Shown: positions 52,258 to 61,571 of the stretch, piece by piece
Position numbering within the stretch: the first letter of the stretch is position 1
Layout: each line of letters starts with the position of its first letter
DNA from: Candidatus Krumholzibacteriota bacterium
GTDB taxonomy: Bacteria; Krumholzibacteriota; Krumholzibacteriia; Krumholzibacteriales; Krumholzibacteriaceae
Reading direction: 5' to 3'
Assembly: GCA_030609325.1 (NCBI GenBank)
Contig: JAUWCL010000005.1
Coordinates: 1 to 64,000 of the forward strand
DNA length: 64,000 bases
Translations under genes and position numbers: made by a program
Notes under the pieces: model-generated
Told to the model about the DNA's origin: nothing
The model's database searches: none
The model's input: only the letters and a program-made list of their open reading frames with translations

Positions 52258-53580
52258 ATGGTTGATAATCAGGATATATCTCGAGTGGTCGAGAACGGCC
52301 TCTGCCATTCCTGCGGCGCCTGCTCGGGAACCTGTCCGGAAGGCGCCATCCGGTTTGAGGAGACGATCAGCGGCTTCCTCTTCCCCATCGTTGATCCGGA
52401 GAAATGCACGTCGTGCGGCTTGTGCCTGGCCGTGTGTCCCGGAGAGTCCTTCGGCGATGCCCTGGTCGACAAGCTGCCCGAGGACCCGTTTACCGGCCGG
52501 TCAATCAGGTCCTATGTGGGCAGGAGCCTCGACGAGCGTGTCTATTCCAATTCACAAAGCGGCGGTGTCGCCTCAGAGCTGCTGATCCATGCCCTCCGAT
52601 CGAAGGATATATCGGGTGCCATCGTCGTGACGATGAATCCGGGAGTCCATCCTCGTCCCGAGGCGTATATCGCATCCAGCGAAGAAGAGATCATGGCCGC
52701 CCAGAAATCGAAGTACTGTCCGGTTCCCCTGCTCGATATCCTCGGCCAACTGGAGCATTTTCCCGGCGCCGTGGCTATTGTGGGACTCTCCTGCCACATT
52801 CACGGCATTATCAAGGCTCTCGATCTGTTCCCCGGCCTGACAGAAAAAGTCAAATACAGGATCGGTCTTATATGCAACCACTCTCTCAGCTGCGTATCGA
52901 TCGATTATCTGGTCATGAAGGCCGGCTTTGAGGACAGCGAGGAAAAAAACTTGATCTTTCGCGACAAGTCCTGCAGAGGCTATCCGGGCGATATTTGGGT
53001 ATCATCGACTGATGGACGCTCTGTTATTCTAAGGGACAGAAACCGCAAGCGGATCAAACCCTACCTCACTCCTCCACGCTGCCATCTCTGTTTCGACAAG
53101 ATGAATGTTTTGTCGGATGTGACGCTCGGTGATCCGCACGGGATTATTTCTGCCGACCGGAAAAACGGAGAATCCGTCTGTATCGCCCGCAGCCGCGCGG
53201 GACTTGCGCTTGTCGAATCCGCCATCGGATCCGGAAGAGTCACTCTGCGGGAGATCCCCTATTCCGATATAGTCCGGGGGCAGAAGATAGACCGCAAGAG
53301 AGCCGCCTGGCGGGGATTCTGTGAAGAATGGCAATCTCTCGGGAAGCCCCTTCCTGACTATTTCCCGTCCATAAGGAAACACGCGGACTCTATCGCCGGA
53401 CATTCGCACAGAAGTGTAGAGAATACGCTTCGCTTGAGTTCGTTCGGTGACAGAAAGGAACTCCTGGACTGGATAAAAGAAAACGATCGAAAAGACTTGT
53501 TACTGGACGCCGTCAGAAGCGTCTATACTTACCCGTTGCTGGCAGCGCGTAAACTCGTTTCAATTTTTATGCGAGGCTAG
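52258..53580 (+). CDS. FrhB-family coenzyme F420-type hydrogenase/dehydrogenase beta subunit-like protein
   Basis: A 440-residue protein. Two ferredoxin clusters (CHSCGACSGTC, about 16; CTSCGLCLAVC, about 50) precede an FrhB-like flavin domain (YSNSQSGGVASELLIHAL; VGLSCHIHGI; RCHLCFDKMNVLSDVTLGDP). The family includes F420- and ferredoxin-dependent reductases. In many bacteria lacking F420 it sits beside polysaccharide pyruvyl transferases, as here, and presumably reduces a glycan intermediate. Confidence 0.9.
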   Translation: MVDNQDISRVVENGLCHSCGACSGTCPEGAIRFEETISGFLFPIVDPEKCTSCGLCLAVCPGESFGDALVDKLPEDPFTGRSIRSYVGRSLDERVYSNSQSGGVASELLIHALRSKDISGAIVVTMNPGVHPRPEAYIASSEEEIMAAQKSKYCPVPLLDILGQLEHFPGAVAIVGLSCHIHGIIKALDLFPGLTEKVKYRIGLICNHSLSCVSIDYLVMKAGFEDSEEKNLIFRDKSCRGYPGDIWVSSTDGRSVILRDRNRKRIKPYLTPPRCHLCFDKMNVLSDVTLGDPHGIISADRKNGESVCIARSRAGLALVESAIGSGRVTLREIPYSDIVRGQKIDRKRAAWRGFCEEWQSLGKPLPDYFPSIRKHADSIAGHSHRSVENTLRLSSFGDRKELLDWIKENDRKDLLLDAVRSVYTYPLLAARKLVSIFMRG

Positions 53581-53604
53581 AAACCCTGAGCGAGGTTCGA
53601 CCTG

Positions 53605-54747
53605 ATGATGATCGAGGTCAGAAAAGCGGGATTCGTCAATAAAGGGGCCGAGCTCATGCTCTTGAGCGTCCTCGACCGTGTCGGCAGGGAACTGCCCGAT
53701 GCGGATCTTGTCATGGCGCCTAACCTCAGAACGGCACCTTACAGGAAGCGGGCAGTACTCGGACTGTATCAGAAGGTCTGGTTTCAGCGTTACCGCGTTC
53801 AATGGGGTCATCTCGGCGGACTGATGCCTCGTGGAATGAGGGAGTTCTTCGGCCTGGTGCTCGATTCCGAGGTCGATGTCGTCCTCGATGCGTCAGGTTT
53901 TTCCTACAGTGACCAGGTCGGATTATCGAGCACTCTGGCAACTGCCAGGGCTTTGAGAAGGTGGAAGAAGCAGGAGACAAAGGTCATCCTGCTGCCTCAG
54001 GCCTTTGGCCCTTTCGAGGACAACAGGATCAGGTCCTCGATGCGATACATCGCCGAACATGCCGACCTGATCTTCGCCCGCGACGAGATCTCGTACAATT
54101 ACCTGGCCGATATCGTCGGGGAAAAGGAACACATCAGGATCGCGCCGGATTTCACCTGTCTGCTCGATGGGAATGCTCCTGAATGGTTCGATCGGCACAA
54201 AAACAGGTTCTGTATTATCCCGAATCACAGGATGCTCGAGAAGACCTCGGCCCGCGACGCGGCCGGGTATGTCTCTTTCCTGAGCAAATGCTGCAGGTAT
54301 CTTCATGATCGGGATCAGAAGCCGTTTTTCCTGATCCATGAAAGCGACAGGGATCTCGAGATCGCGAGAAGCGTCATCGATGACCTCGGCATCGATATAA
54401 AGGTTATTGTCGAAGGTGATCCTTTGATGATAAAGGGCATCCTGGGCAGATGCCATGGGGTTATCAGTTCCCGTTTTCACGGGCTGGTCAGCTCGCTGTC
54501 CCAGGGGGTCCCCGCGCTGACTGTCGGATGGAGTCACAAGTATGAGATGCTGTTCAGGGATTACAGATTCACGGACGGCCTGTTGAGTATCACGGCGCCC
54601 GATCGGGAAATCGAGAGCAGAATAGACCGGCTCATCGATAAAGATTCACACGACAAGCTGAGCGCCGGCCTGATCGAAGAAGCACAAAAGCAGAAAGATC
54701 TCTCCATCAGGATGTGGGACTCTGTTTTTTCCGTCCTGAGCCGTTGA
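53605..54747 (+). CDS. polysaccharide pyruvyl transferase family protein
   Basis: A 380-residue enzyme of the PS_pyruv_trans family. The GT-B-like fold shows KGAELMLLSVLDR, LDASGFSYSDQVG, LLPQAFGPF, ARDEISYNYL and the C-terminal VISSRFHGLVSSLSQGVP. Members transfer pyruvate ketals from PEP to sugars of surface polymers. It starts at an ATG pair with GAGG upstream, 24 bases after the FrhB-like gene. Confidence 0.88.
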   Translation: MMIEVRKAGFVNKGAELMLLSVLDRVGRELPDADLVMAPNLRTAPYRKRAVLGLYQKVWFQRYRVQWGHLGGLMPRGMREFFGLVLDSEVDVVLDASGFSYSDQVGLSSTLATARALRRWKKQETKVILLPQAFGPFEDNRIRSSMRYIAEHADLIFARDEISYNYLADIVGEKEHIRIAPDFTCLLDGNAPEWFDRHKNRFCIIPNHRMLEKTSARDAAGYVSFLSKCCRYLHDRDQKPFFLIHESDRDLEIARSVIDDLGIDIKVIVEGDPLMIKGILGRCHGVISSRFHGLVSSLSQGVPALTVGWSHKYEMLFRDYRFTDGLLSITAPDREIESRIDRLIDKDSHDKLSAGLIEEAQKQKDLSIRMWDSVFSVLSR

Positions 54748-54759
54748 TCTCGAGGCAAT

Positions 54760-55881
54760 ATGCATCAGGAGAACATGAACCGCAGGACAGCATTCTACGT
54801 ATCGAACCTGGGCGGCGGAGGCGCACAGAGAGTCATCATCAATCTGGCCCGGGGTTTCATTGAGCGCGGTCTTAATGTGGATGTCGTCGTTGCAAAGGCA
54901 GCCGGCCCCCTCCTGGAAGACGTGCCCGAAGACGCCAGGCTTGTCGACCTCGGGGCCGGGGGCACTCTTGGCAGTCTGCCGCGTCTTGTAAAGTACATAA
55001 AGCGCGAGAGGCCTGTCTCGATGCTGTCCACCATGAGTCATTGCAACGTCGTCGCTCTCATGGCCCGATGGTTTTCAAGGTCAGACATGCGGCTGGTCGT
55101 CCGGGAAGCCAATACATTGACCTTTCATGAGTATCGAACCCCCTCTGTCAGGGAACGTACGGTATTCCACCTTATGAAAAGACTGTATCCAAAGGCCGAC
55201 ATGGTCGTAGCCAATTCCCTGAATACCGCCGCCGACCTGGTCAGACACGGAATCGCAGGTGAAAATCGCGTTTGCGTGATCCACAATCCCATCATGTCAG
55301 ACAGTCTTCTCGAGAAACAGAAAGCAGCCATTGATCACCCATGGTTTCAGAACATGGAAATCCCGGTCGTACTGGGAATCGGTCGCCTTCACCAACAGAA
55401 GGATTATGAGACCATGATCCGCGCTTTCAGCACTGTCCGCAAGGATCGTACTGCACGGCTGGTCATCCTTGGGGAAGGGACTGAAAGAGGCCGCTTGCTC
55501 GAGCTCGCTGCGCAACTCGGCCTTGAAAAGGATATAGAATTCCCGGGTTTTGTGTCAAATCCCCATGCCTATATTGCCAGGGCTTCGGCTGTTGCTCTCT
55601 CCTCGAGATGGGAAGGTTTTGGAAACGTACTGGTCGAGGCCCTGGCGGCAGGCACACCTGTTGTCTCGACCGACTGCCCCGGCGGTCCTGCGGAGATCCT
55701 GGAAAACGGGAAGTTTGGAAAGCTCGTTCCAGTCGGCAACGCAGAAGCTTTCGCTGATGCGATATTGGACACCCTTGATAATCCCCAGGACAGGGATGCA
55801 CTTATCGATCGGGCAAAGGATTTTTCGATTGATATAGTAACTTCCCGGTATATCGATGTTCTCGGTGTCGATCGCTCCTAA
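54760..55881 (+). CDS. family 4 glycosyltransferase
   Basis: A 373-residue GT4 (GT-B) enzyme. The acceptor domain begins YVSNLGGGGAQRVIINLA; the donor domain has VLGIGRLHQQKDY, LVILGEGTERG and the retaining catalytic block SSRWEGFGNVLVEALAAGTPVV. It probably adds a sugar to the glycan modified by the two preceding enzymes; donor and acceptor are unknown. Twelve bases separate it from the pyruvyl-transferase gene. Confidence 0.92.
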   Translation: MHQENMNRRTAFYVSNLGGGGAQRVIINLARGFIERGLNVDVVVAKAAGPLLEDVPEDARLVDLGAGGTLGSLPRLVKYIKRERPVSMLSTMSHCNVVALMARWFSRSDMRLVVREANTLTFHEYRTPSVRERTVFHLMKRLYPKADMVVANSLNTAADLVRHGIAGENRVCVIHNPIMSDSLLEKQKAAIDHPWFQNMEIPVVLGIGRLHQQKDYETMIRAFSTVRKDRTARLVILGEGTERGRLLELAAQLGLEKDIEFPGFVSNPHAYIARASAVALSSRWEGFGNVLVEALAAGTPVVSTDCPGGPAEILENGKFGKLVPVGNAEAFADAILDTLDNPQDRDALIDRAKDFSIDIVTSRYIDVLGVDRS

Positions 55882-56144
55882 CCTTCACCACCCTCCCTGT
55901 CTTGCTTATAACGGAAAAGCGCTTCATCAAGGATGTTCTTGAACTCTTCGGGATCATTCGGTGTCAGGAGGATCCGCCGGATATGCCCTTCACTCTTGTC
56001 GATCACGACATGCTCGAGAAAGTTGGCCCAATCCACCTTCAGAGCAGGCCTGAATCCCTTCAGGTGCAGATCTCCTTTCAACAGGCCCTTGACCTCGGAT
56101 TCGGAAACGTCCACTCGTTCGATCTGGTCGAAAGGGATCGACAT
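55878..56144 (-). CDS. fragment with PH-like domain, possibly a broken gene
   Basis: An 88-residue frame without a ribosome site. The sequence (IPFDQIERVDVSESEVKGLL; HIRRILLTPNDPEEFKNILDEALF) resembles the second half of a bacterial PH-like domain. Upstream the same frame meets a TGA near 56184, while before it the frame again looks protein-like from an ATG near 56268 (MTGCVVTEVTIGGMRS). A compensating frame lies between. This suggests an interrupted gene of about 130 residues, or sequencing errors. Its end overlaps the glycosyltransferase stop by four bases. Confidence 0.45.
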   Translation of the reverse strand: MSIPFDQIERVDVSESEVKGLLKGDLHLKGFRPALKVDWANFLEHVVIDKSEGHIRRILLTPNDPEEFKNILDEALFRYKQDREGGEG

Positions 56145-56522
56145 GCACCCGAACAGCGTGTCGATCGGAACAGACGATCACGGCCGTTTTGCCGTTTTTC
56201 TCGACCGTCCCGGTTCGGCAGCCTTCGCGATGAAGGACCGCATGCCGCCGATCGTGACTTCGGTCACGACGCAACCCGTCATATCCCACAGTAGAAAAAC
56301 CAGCCCCATACATTTCTTCGCATAGCTATTTTGTATTCCTACTACCAAAGAAAGTCGTTATTGGTTTGATTGCAAATACAATAGACAGCAGAACAAACCA
56401 CCATACACTTATGGCATGAGCCTGGAAAATTGCAACATGTGTAGGTCAGTCAAATGATCTTTTATTAAGCTGCGAGCCGAGCCGGGCAGATCGAGCGCCC
56501 ATCGCTGAAGGGGGAAAAATGG
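56145..56522. other. region with broken coding trace, then AT-rich spacer
   Basis: 56145-56300 contains the possible disrupted 5' part of the PH-like gene. 56314-56522 is AT-rich, with no gene or clear signal, and lies before the convergent end of the methyltransferase. Confidence 0.4.
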
Positions 56523-57293
56523 CTATATCTCACCCTGGTCCAGACCCAAGACCTCCTGCCCGTCCAAAGTCACCAAGGGTAGTTCCCACAAACCCAGAAA
56601 CTTGTGACCAGGGTCCTTCTCGCTATAAATCGCAATCGGGTCCGCCAGACAAAATGGCTTTATGAGCAGATTCCTGTCGTGGCATTGTCCTACACGTTTA
56701 TCCCTTGCATTCCTCCAACCAAAGCGACGAAGGTGAGTAGTCGTGAGTAGATAATTTGCTCCGCTCCTGGAAAAGTTCTTTAGCACTCTGATAGCGTCCT
56801 TGATCGGCAAGTGTTGAATCACGTCGCGACAGAAGATCATATCGCAGCGCGGTAGCTCATCGATTACGAAATCGACGATCTTAAATTCATACTGCGGGTG
56901 TTCTTTCGCAAGCTTTTCAATTAGCGCAGGAACAATATCGCCCCCGACGTAACGAAATCCTTTTGGAAGCCGGTCAAGCACGGCTGGCATCCATATGAAA
57001 TCGCCACAACCGGCATCAAGCATCGAATTCACACCATATTCTCGAATCACTTTTTCAAGGATCTCCTGTGTCGCCCTGGTGTATTCGACCGTGGACCCGC
57101 CTCCAGAAAGATGCGATTCGCCCCAGCGTCCCTCGCGCGTGATTCTGATGAAGGCTTCCCGGCGAGCAGTCGAAGCCCATCGCTCTCTCTGTTCACCAGT
57201 TAGAAAGGCCATAGCGAACTTTTGCATCAAAGCGGTGGCCCGTTCCCGGTAGATCCTTATTCCGGATGGCAGCATAATAAGAGTCAATTCCAT
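56523..57293 (-). CDS. class I SAM-dependent methyltransferase
   Basis: A 256-residue Rossmann methyltransferase. Motif I MLDAGCGDFIWMPAVL (about 99), the acidic loop VGGDIVPALIEKL, and motif CDMIFCRDVIQHLP are present. The substrate is unknown. Codon use is less GC-rich than the neighbours. The gene begins two bases after the premature end of a truncated sorting-domain gene, so it may have been acquired by recombination. No good ribosome site; later Met codons could also serve as the start. Confidence 0.85.
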   Translation of the reverse strand: MELTLIMLPSGIRIYRERATALMQKFAMAFLTGEQRERWASTARREAFIRITREGRWGESHLSGGGSTVEYTRATQEILEKVIREYGVNSMLDAGCGDFIWMPAVLDRLPKGFRYVGGDIVPALIEKLAKEHPQYEFKIVDFVIDELPRCDMIFCRDVIQHLPIKDAIRVLKNFSRSGANYLLTTTHLRRFGWRNARDKRVGQCHDRNLLIKPFCLADPIAIYSEKDPGHKFLGLWELPLVTLDGQEVLGLDQGEI

Positions 57294-57295
57294 TC

Positions 57296-57739
57296 TTAGT
57301 TGAAACTCTGAGCGACCGTTCGCCCCCTGGCGTCCCCACCGTTCCACTCGATCTGATGCCGGCCCGCCTCCATGGGCCTGTCAACGAGCCTCCGCACGAG
57401 ACGCCCCGCGAGATCGTAGATATCAATCCTTACGCGCTCTGAGCCTGGCAGGGCCGCTACCAGGTAACAATACTCCTTTCCCGGTTCAATCGCTCTATCT
57501 TCGCAGGTTCTCGCATGCGGCGAAAGAGGGCTATCAGTGATGCACGAAAAATCTCCCGGGCGCAGGGTGCGATACAGTCGGAATCCGCTTAACGCCTCAT
57601 CCGCCTCAGTCTCCCAATTGAGCACAATGGCCCCTTCTCTGGAGTCAGCGATGCTGCTGAATGCAACGGCGGTAGAACTTCCGGATCTTATACCAAGGCT
57701 GTGAGTCCCGCCCCCGGCAACCGCCACGGCTCCTGACAA
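57296..57739 (-). pseudogene. truncated remnant: RCC1-like / Fn3 / FlgD-like sorting domain
   Basis: A 147-codon frame without a proper start. It opens with an RCC1-like unit (VAVAGGGTHSLGIRSG), continues with an Fn3-like segment (LNWETEADEALSGFRLYR), and enters a FlgD-like sorting domain (VRIDIYDLAGRLVRRLV; GRHQIEWNGGDARGRTVA) but ends before the usual final strand (GVYFYRL...). Both ends are missing. It marks a recombination scar beside the methyltransferase gene. Confidence 0.7.
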
Positions 57740-57753
57740 GCCCTGTCAGATCC

Positions 57754-59019
57754 TCATTCATCCCCGTTTTCAGACTCATCCTCCACGTGCTCCGCCTGTT
57801 CGTCCTCCGGCAGTTCCAGCAGCCTGGTCGTATCGGCATCGGGAAGGGTCTCGACGCCCCGGAGCTTGCGCTTCATCGCCCTCGTACGCACGCCGGTATC
57901 TTCGACCGTCTTCCTGGCCGTGTCGAGTTGCCTGCCGAGTTTCTGAAGTACTCCATCGAACTTTCCGAATTCCGTCTTGACCGCACTGAGAATTTTCCAG
58001 ACTTCGCTGGAACGCTTCTCTATAGCGAGCGTCCGGAATCCCATCCTCAGCGAACTCAGTATTGCAGCGAGGGTAGTCGGGCCGGCGACGACCACGCGCA
58101 TCTCCCTCTGCAGCCGCTCGACAATGCCGGACTGCCTCAGCACCTCGGCGTACAGTCCCTCGGTCGGCAGGAACATTATGGCGAAATCGGTCGTGTGCGG
58201 CGGCTCGAGATACTTGTCCCTGATATCCTTCGCCGACGAAAGCACCGCGGCGTTGAGAGCCGCCGTAGCCTTGCGGACCGCGTCCGCGTCTCCTGTCTCG
58301 GAAGCATCCACGAGGCGGAGATAGTCCTCCTGGGGAAATTTCGCGTCGATGGGCAGCCAGACACAAGCCTCAGGATCTTCTTCCGGTCCTGGCAGTTTTA
58401 CGGCGTACTCAACACGCTCGGCCGATCCGGGACAGGTAGCGACGTTGGTCCCATACTGGTCCTTCGTCAGGACCTGCTCAAGTATGGCCCCGAGTTGAAT
58501 CTCTCCCCACGTGCCCCGGGTCTTGACGTTGGTAAGGACCTTCTTCAGGTCCCCGACGCCGTTAGCCAGGTTCTTCATCTCGCCCAGGCCCTTGTGCACC
58601 GCCTCGAGATGCTCGCTGACACGCTTGAACGATTCTCCGATGCGTTTCTCCAATGTGCTCTGGAGCTTCTCGTCGACCGTCTCGCGCATCTTCTCGAGTT
58701 TCTTCTCGTTGCTCTCCTGGATTTCTTTCAGACGCTCCTCGACCTTGTCCCTCATACTGCCGAGTGCCTTCTCGCTCGTCTCGGTCAGCTCGCCGATGCG
58801 CTTCCCGATGCTCTCCTGCCGCGCATCCTGGGCCTCGCGCATCTCGCCGACCAGCCTGACGAGAGTGTTGGTGATCTCCTCGCGGTTCAGCTTCATCTCG
58901 TCCCGGAGAATCTTCCCGTGATCGGCGTCCGGGCCCCACCGCTTCCGCGAGAGGATGACGATCAGCGTGATATTCGCCGCGAGAATGATCAGGATGAATA
59001 TGAATGTGAGATTATCCAA
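57754..59019 (-). CDS. rmuC: DNA recombination protein RmuC
   Basis: A 421-residue RmuC. An N-terminal membrane helix (about 4-24) is followed by a long coiled coil (about 40-170) and the RmuC nuclease-like domain: RGTWGEIQLGAILEQVL, LPIDAKFPQEDY, FAIMFLPTEGLYAEVL and GPTTLAAILSSLRMGFRTLAI. RmuC limits recombination at inverted repeats. Start is TTG with GAGG seven bases upstream. Confidence 0.95.
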   Translation of the reverse strand: MDNLTFIFILIILAANITLIVILSRKRWGPDADHGKILRDEMKLNREEITNTLVRLVGEMREAQDARQESIGKRIGELTETSEKALGSMRDKVEERLKEIQESNEKKLEKMRETVDEKLQSTLEKRIGESFKRVSEHLEAVHKGLGEMKNLANGVGDLKKVLTNVKTRGTWGEIQLGAILEQVLTKDQYGTNVATCPGSAERVEYAVKLPGPEEDPEACVWLPIDAKFPQEDYLRLVDASETGDADAVRKATAALNAAVLSSAKDIRDKYLEPPHTTDFAIMFLPTEGLYAEVLRQSGIVERLQREMRVVVAGPTTLAAILSSLRMGFRTLAIEKRSSEVWKILSAVKTEFGKFDGVLQKLGRQLDTARKTVEDTGVRTRAMKRKLRGVETLPDADTTRLLELPEDEQAEHVEDESENGDE

Positions 59020-59177
59020 TGCCGTACCTCTTGGAACCGGTCGAATGATCCTGGGCCGAAGGTCCCGTTACCTATCCCGCATTCAGGTACAGTAGAGTAT
59101 TTCCCGCACCGTGTCAATTTGCATGCTGTCAATTCATGGGGCGGCGTTATGCTTTCCTTTGGCAGGGCCGGATGCCT

Positions 59178-60551
59178 TCAGCTGGCGGCCGCGTGGTAGA
59201 AGTGGTTGGAGATCACCCAGGAATAGGAATGCAGCATGAACAGCCACGCGCACAGGTATACGAGCCAGCATCTCCTGAGGATACACTCCGTGGAAAGCAT
59301 GTTGCGCAGCACGAGGAACGTGACCGGCAGGGCCGCCGCGGCGAACATGTTCCAATCCGAATAGACACCCAGCGTAGCCTTCCAGCCAACGAAGAAGATT
59401 CCCATGAATATCGCGGCGATTATGAGATGGATGTTCATCTCGTCGAGCCTGACCCGGCCGAAGAGGAGCTGGGGGATGAGCATGACCCACACGGGGACGA
59501 GAAGGAATGCCAGGTTCAGCATCTGAAAATAGTATCCGGGGGAAGGATCTACGAGCCTCAGCCTGATGTGCCCGCCGTGGCCGAACACGTGGCTGTGATA
59601 CCATAGATTCCTGATCGGCAGGTCGTTGAGGTGGAAAAAAAGCAGCGTAAGACCCACTACAGCGCAGAACATCCCTGTGGCGATAATCACAGGTCGCTTC
59701 TCGTCCCTCTTCCGGGCGATGTTGTAAAGTATGAGCAGGGACGGGATAAGGAACCCGGCGAGCAGGTGAAAGGTAAGGGCCGCCGCGAGTATCACAGATG
59801 GCGTGATGATGCTCATTCTGCCCTTGATGTAGGTCGCCGAAGCGACGAAGTACGCCATTATCAACGTTACAGTCAATGTATAGTTCTCTACGTCGCCGAA
59901 GAAGAGCTGCATGTACCCGCCGGAAACGCATACCACAAAGGCGAGAACGGGCCTTTCGGGAAACATGATGGAGCAGTAGTACATAAGCAGCAGGATGAAC
60001 GCTCCGCCGGCCACCGACGAGAGCACCTGATACGAGAGTTCAACGCTCCAGCCGAACAATCGGTTCGTGTAGAACCAGAAACGTGAATGGAGATAGAGCT
60101 CCCACATCTCATCGTGGGTGACATGCGCTCCGTGGAGAGGGACGTCGCGCGCGAACTTCTCGGCGAACATCTGTCCGTCGAAGTTGATGAACCGGTTCCG
60201 GAGAAGGAAGAAGACAACGACGAGTAGCAGCGAGAATCCGACCTTGAACCATGTGCTGCGGAAGATCTGTACGGCCCGCCCACGCATCCTTTCCATCGAC
60301 TCGGGCGATATCCTGCGGCGGACGATCAGGACGACCAGCGGGATCGACAGCCCAATGAGTATATAGGGGACCCCGAAAGAGCCCAGTTGAGAGAATCCGA
60401 AAAGCGTCTCCCGGACCCGGTCTCCGTCCTCGCTCAGGGCGGGCAGCACCAGACCGGACAGCAGATATACGAGGAACAGAGCGAGGAAAATCGCGAAATA
60501 AAGACGTGTTTCCCTCGGAGAACGATCGCTTTCAAATCCTGACTCGTTCAT
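59178..60551 (-). CDS. polytopic membrane protein of unknown function
   Basis: A 457-residue protein with about 12 membrane helices. A large periplasmic-type loop after helix 3 has FINFDGQMFAEKFARDV and HVTHDEMWELYLHSR. This overall design resembles GT-C glycosyltransferases, with an acidic residue in the first loop, but no family can be named. Its ATG overlaps the stop of the isomerase-like gene (ATGA), so the two are coupled. Confidence 0.8.
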   Translation of the reverse strand: MNESGFESDRSPRETRLYFAIFLALFLVYLLSGLVLPALSEDGDRVRETLFGFSQLGSFGVPYILIGLSIPLVVLIVRRRISPESMERMRGRAVQIFRSTWFKVGFSLLLVVVFFLLRNRFINFDGQMFAEKFARDVPLHGAHVTHDEMWELYLHSRFWFYTNRLFGWSVELSYQVLSSVAGGAFILLLMYYCSIMFPERPVLAFVVCVSGGYMQLFFGDVENYTLTVTLIMAYFVASATYIKGRMSIITPSVILAAALTFHLLAGFLIPSLLILYNIARKRDEKRPVIIATGMFCAVVGLTLLFFHLNDLPIRNLWYHSHVFGHGGHIRLRLVDPSPGYYFQMLNLAFLLVPVWVMLIPQLLFGRVRLDEMNIHLIIAAIFMGIFFVGWKATLGVYSDWNMFAAAALPVTFLVLRNMLSTECILRRCWLVYLCAWLFMLHSYSWVISNHFYHAAAS

Positions 60552-61369
60552 GTGGTTGCCCGGCCACGCAGGGTGAGAAGCCTGTCGAGGTATTCCCTTC
60601 CCCGCGGACCCCTCGGCAGGTCGACTTCGAGATCGAGAAGGGGAAACTGTATCGATGTCCCGTCAGATGACAGGTTTTTGGTTTCCCTGAGCTGATTCAG
60701 GCGATCGGCAAGCGTCTCGAAGTCGAACGTGCCCTCTCCGGGGGCCAGGTGGTCGTCGGAGAGCCCGTCGTTGTCATGAAGGTGGAGGGCGACGACCCGG
60801 TCGCCGATCATGTCCCACCATCTGGTTATGGACAGATGAGAAAACACGTTGACGTGGCCCGTGTCGAGGCAGAACCGCACCACGCCGCCGGGGAGCATGT
60901 CTGCCAGGTGCAGCATGATCTCGGGGCGGTCGTCCCAGGTATTCTCCAGCGCAAGCGTCACTCCGAGCTTTTCGGCGTGTTCGACGATCTTCGGCATCCG
61001 CTCTGCCCAGTTTCTCAGCCAGTGCCTGCGCCCGCCGCGAGAGAACTGGGGCATGTAGCCGGTGTGCATTACCATCACCCTGCCGCCCAGCGCTGCTGTC
61101 GCTTCCAGTCCGACGTCGAGGCAGTCGGCAGAGTACTCCGAGAGGCAGATGTCGAGGCTGGCGATGTCGAGCCCGAAGAACGGCCCGTGCGTAAACGTCC
61201 GCAGGGAACATTTCTCGAGAAGATCCCTCATATGCGCGAAATTCGACGGGGTCATTTTCGCCAGGTAGTCGGCTCTGGTCATCCGGATCTCGGGATAGAA
61301 TCCGGCCGATACGACATCATCTATCATGACGTCGAACCTGCTCAGGGGTACGCTGATGTAAAAATTCAT
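60548..61369 (-). CDS. sugar phosphate isomerase/epimerase-like TIM-barrel protein
   Basis: A 273-residue xylose-isomerase-like (AP endonuclease 2 superfamily) TIM barrel. Metal-site segments include VMVMHTGYMPQ, LALENTWDDRPE (Glu), CLDTGHVNVF (Asp-His) and ALHLHDNDGLSDDHLAPGEG. The start is the ATG with GAGG upstream, not the much longer open frame before it. The substrate is unknown. It precedes and overlaps the polytopic membrane gene. Confidence 0.9.
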   Translation of the reverse strand: MNFYISVPLSRFDVMIDDVVSAGFYPEIRMTRADYLAKMTPSNFAHMRDLLEKCSLRTFTHGPFFGLDIASLDICLSEYSADCLDVGLEATAALGGRVMVMHTGYMPQFSRGGRRHWLRNWAERMPKIVEHAEKLGVTLALENTWDDRPEIMLHLADMLPGGVVRFCLDTGHVNVFSHLSITRWWDMIGDRVVALHLHDNDGLSDDHLAPGEGTFDFETLADRLNQLRETKNLSSDGTSIQFPLLDLEVDLPRGPRGREYLDRLLTLRGRATT

Positions 61370-61490
61370 CGGTTTTCCGACCTCGATTTCATCTGTGCCG
61401 GCGCGTGGACCGCGCTGATACTTCCTTATGGAATCCGACAGTGTGCCTGCCTGCATTTCAACGGGGACGACTGGTGGGTCAACGCTGTGC

Positions 61491-61519
61491 TTGACCTGCC
61501 GGCGGCGCCTGTTTATCCT
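61491..61519 (+). promoter_or_regulatory. sigma-70-type promoter for ftcD
   Basis: TTGACC (61491-61496), a 17-base spacer and TATCCT (61514-61519), 52 bases before the start codon. Confidence 0.6.
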
Positions 61520-61571
61520 ATGGGCATATTGCCAGATATCCACTGTCAAAACAAGGAGAGTGATAGTCCCG

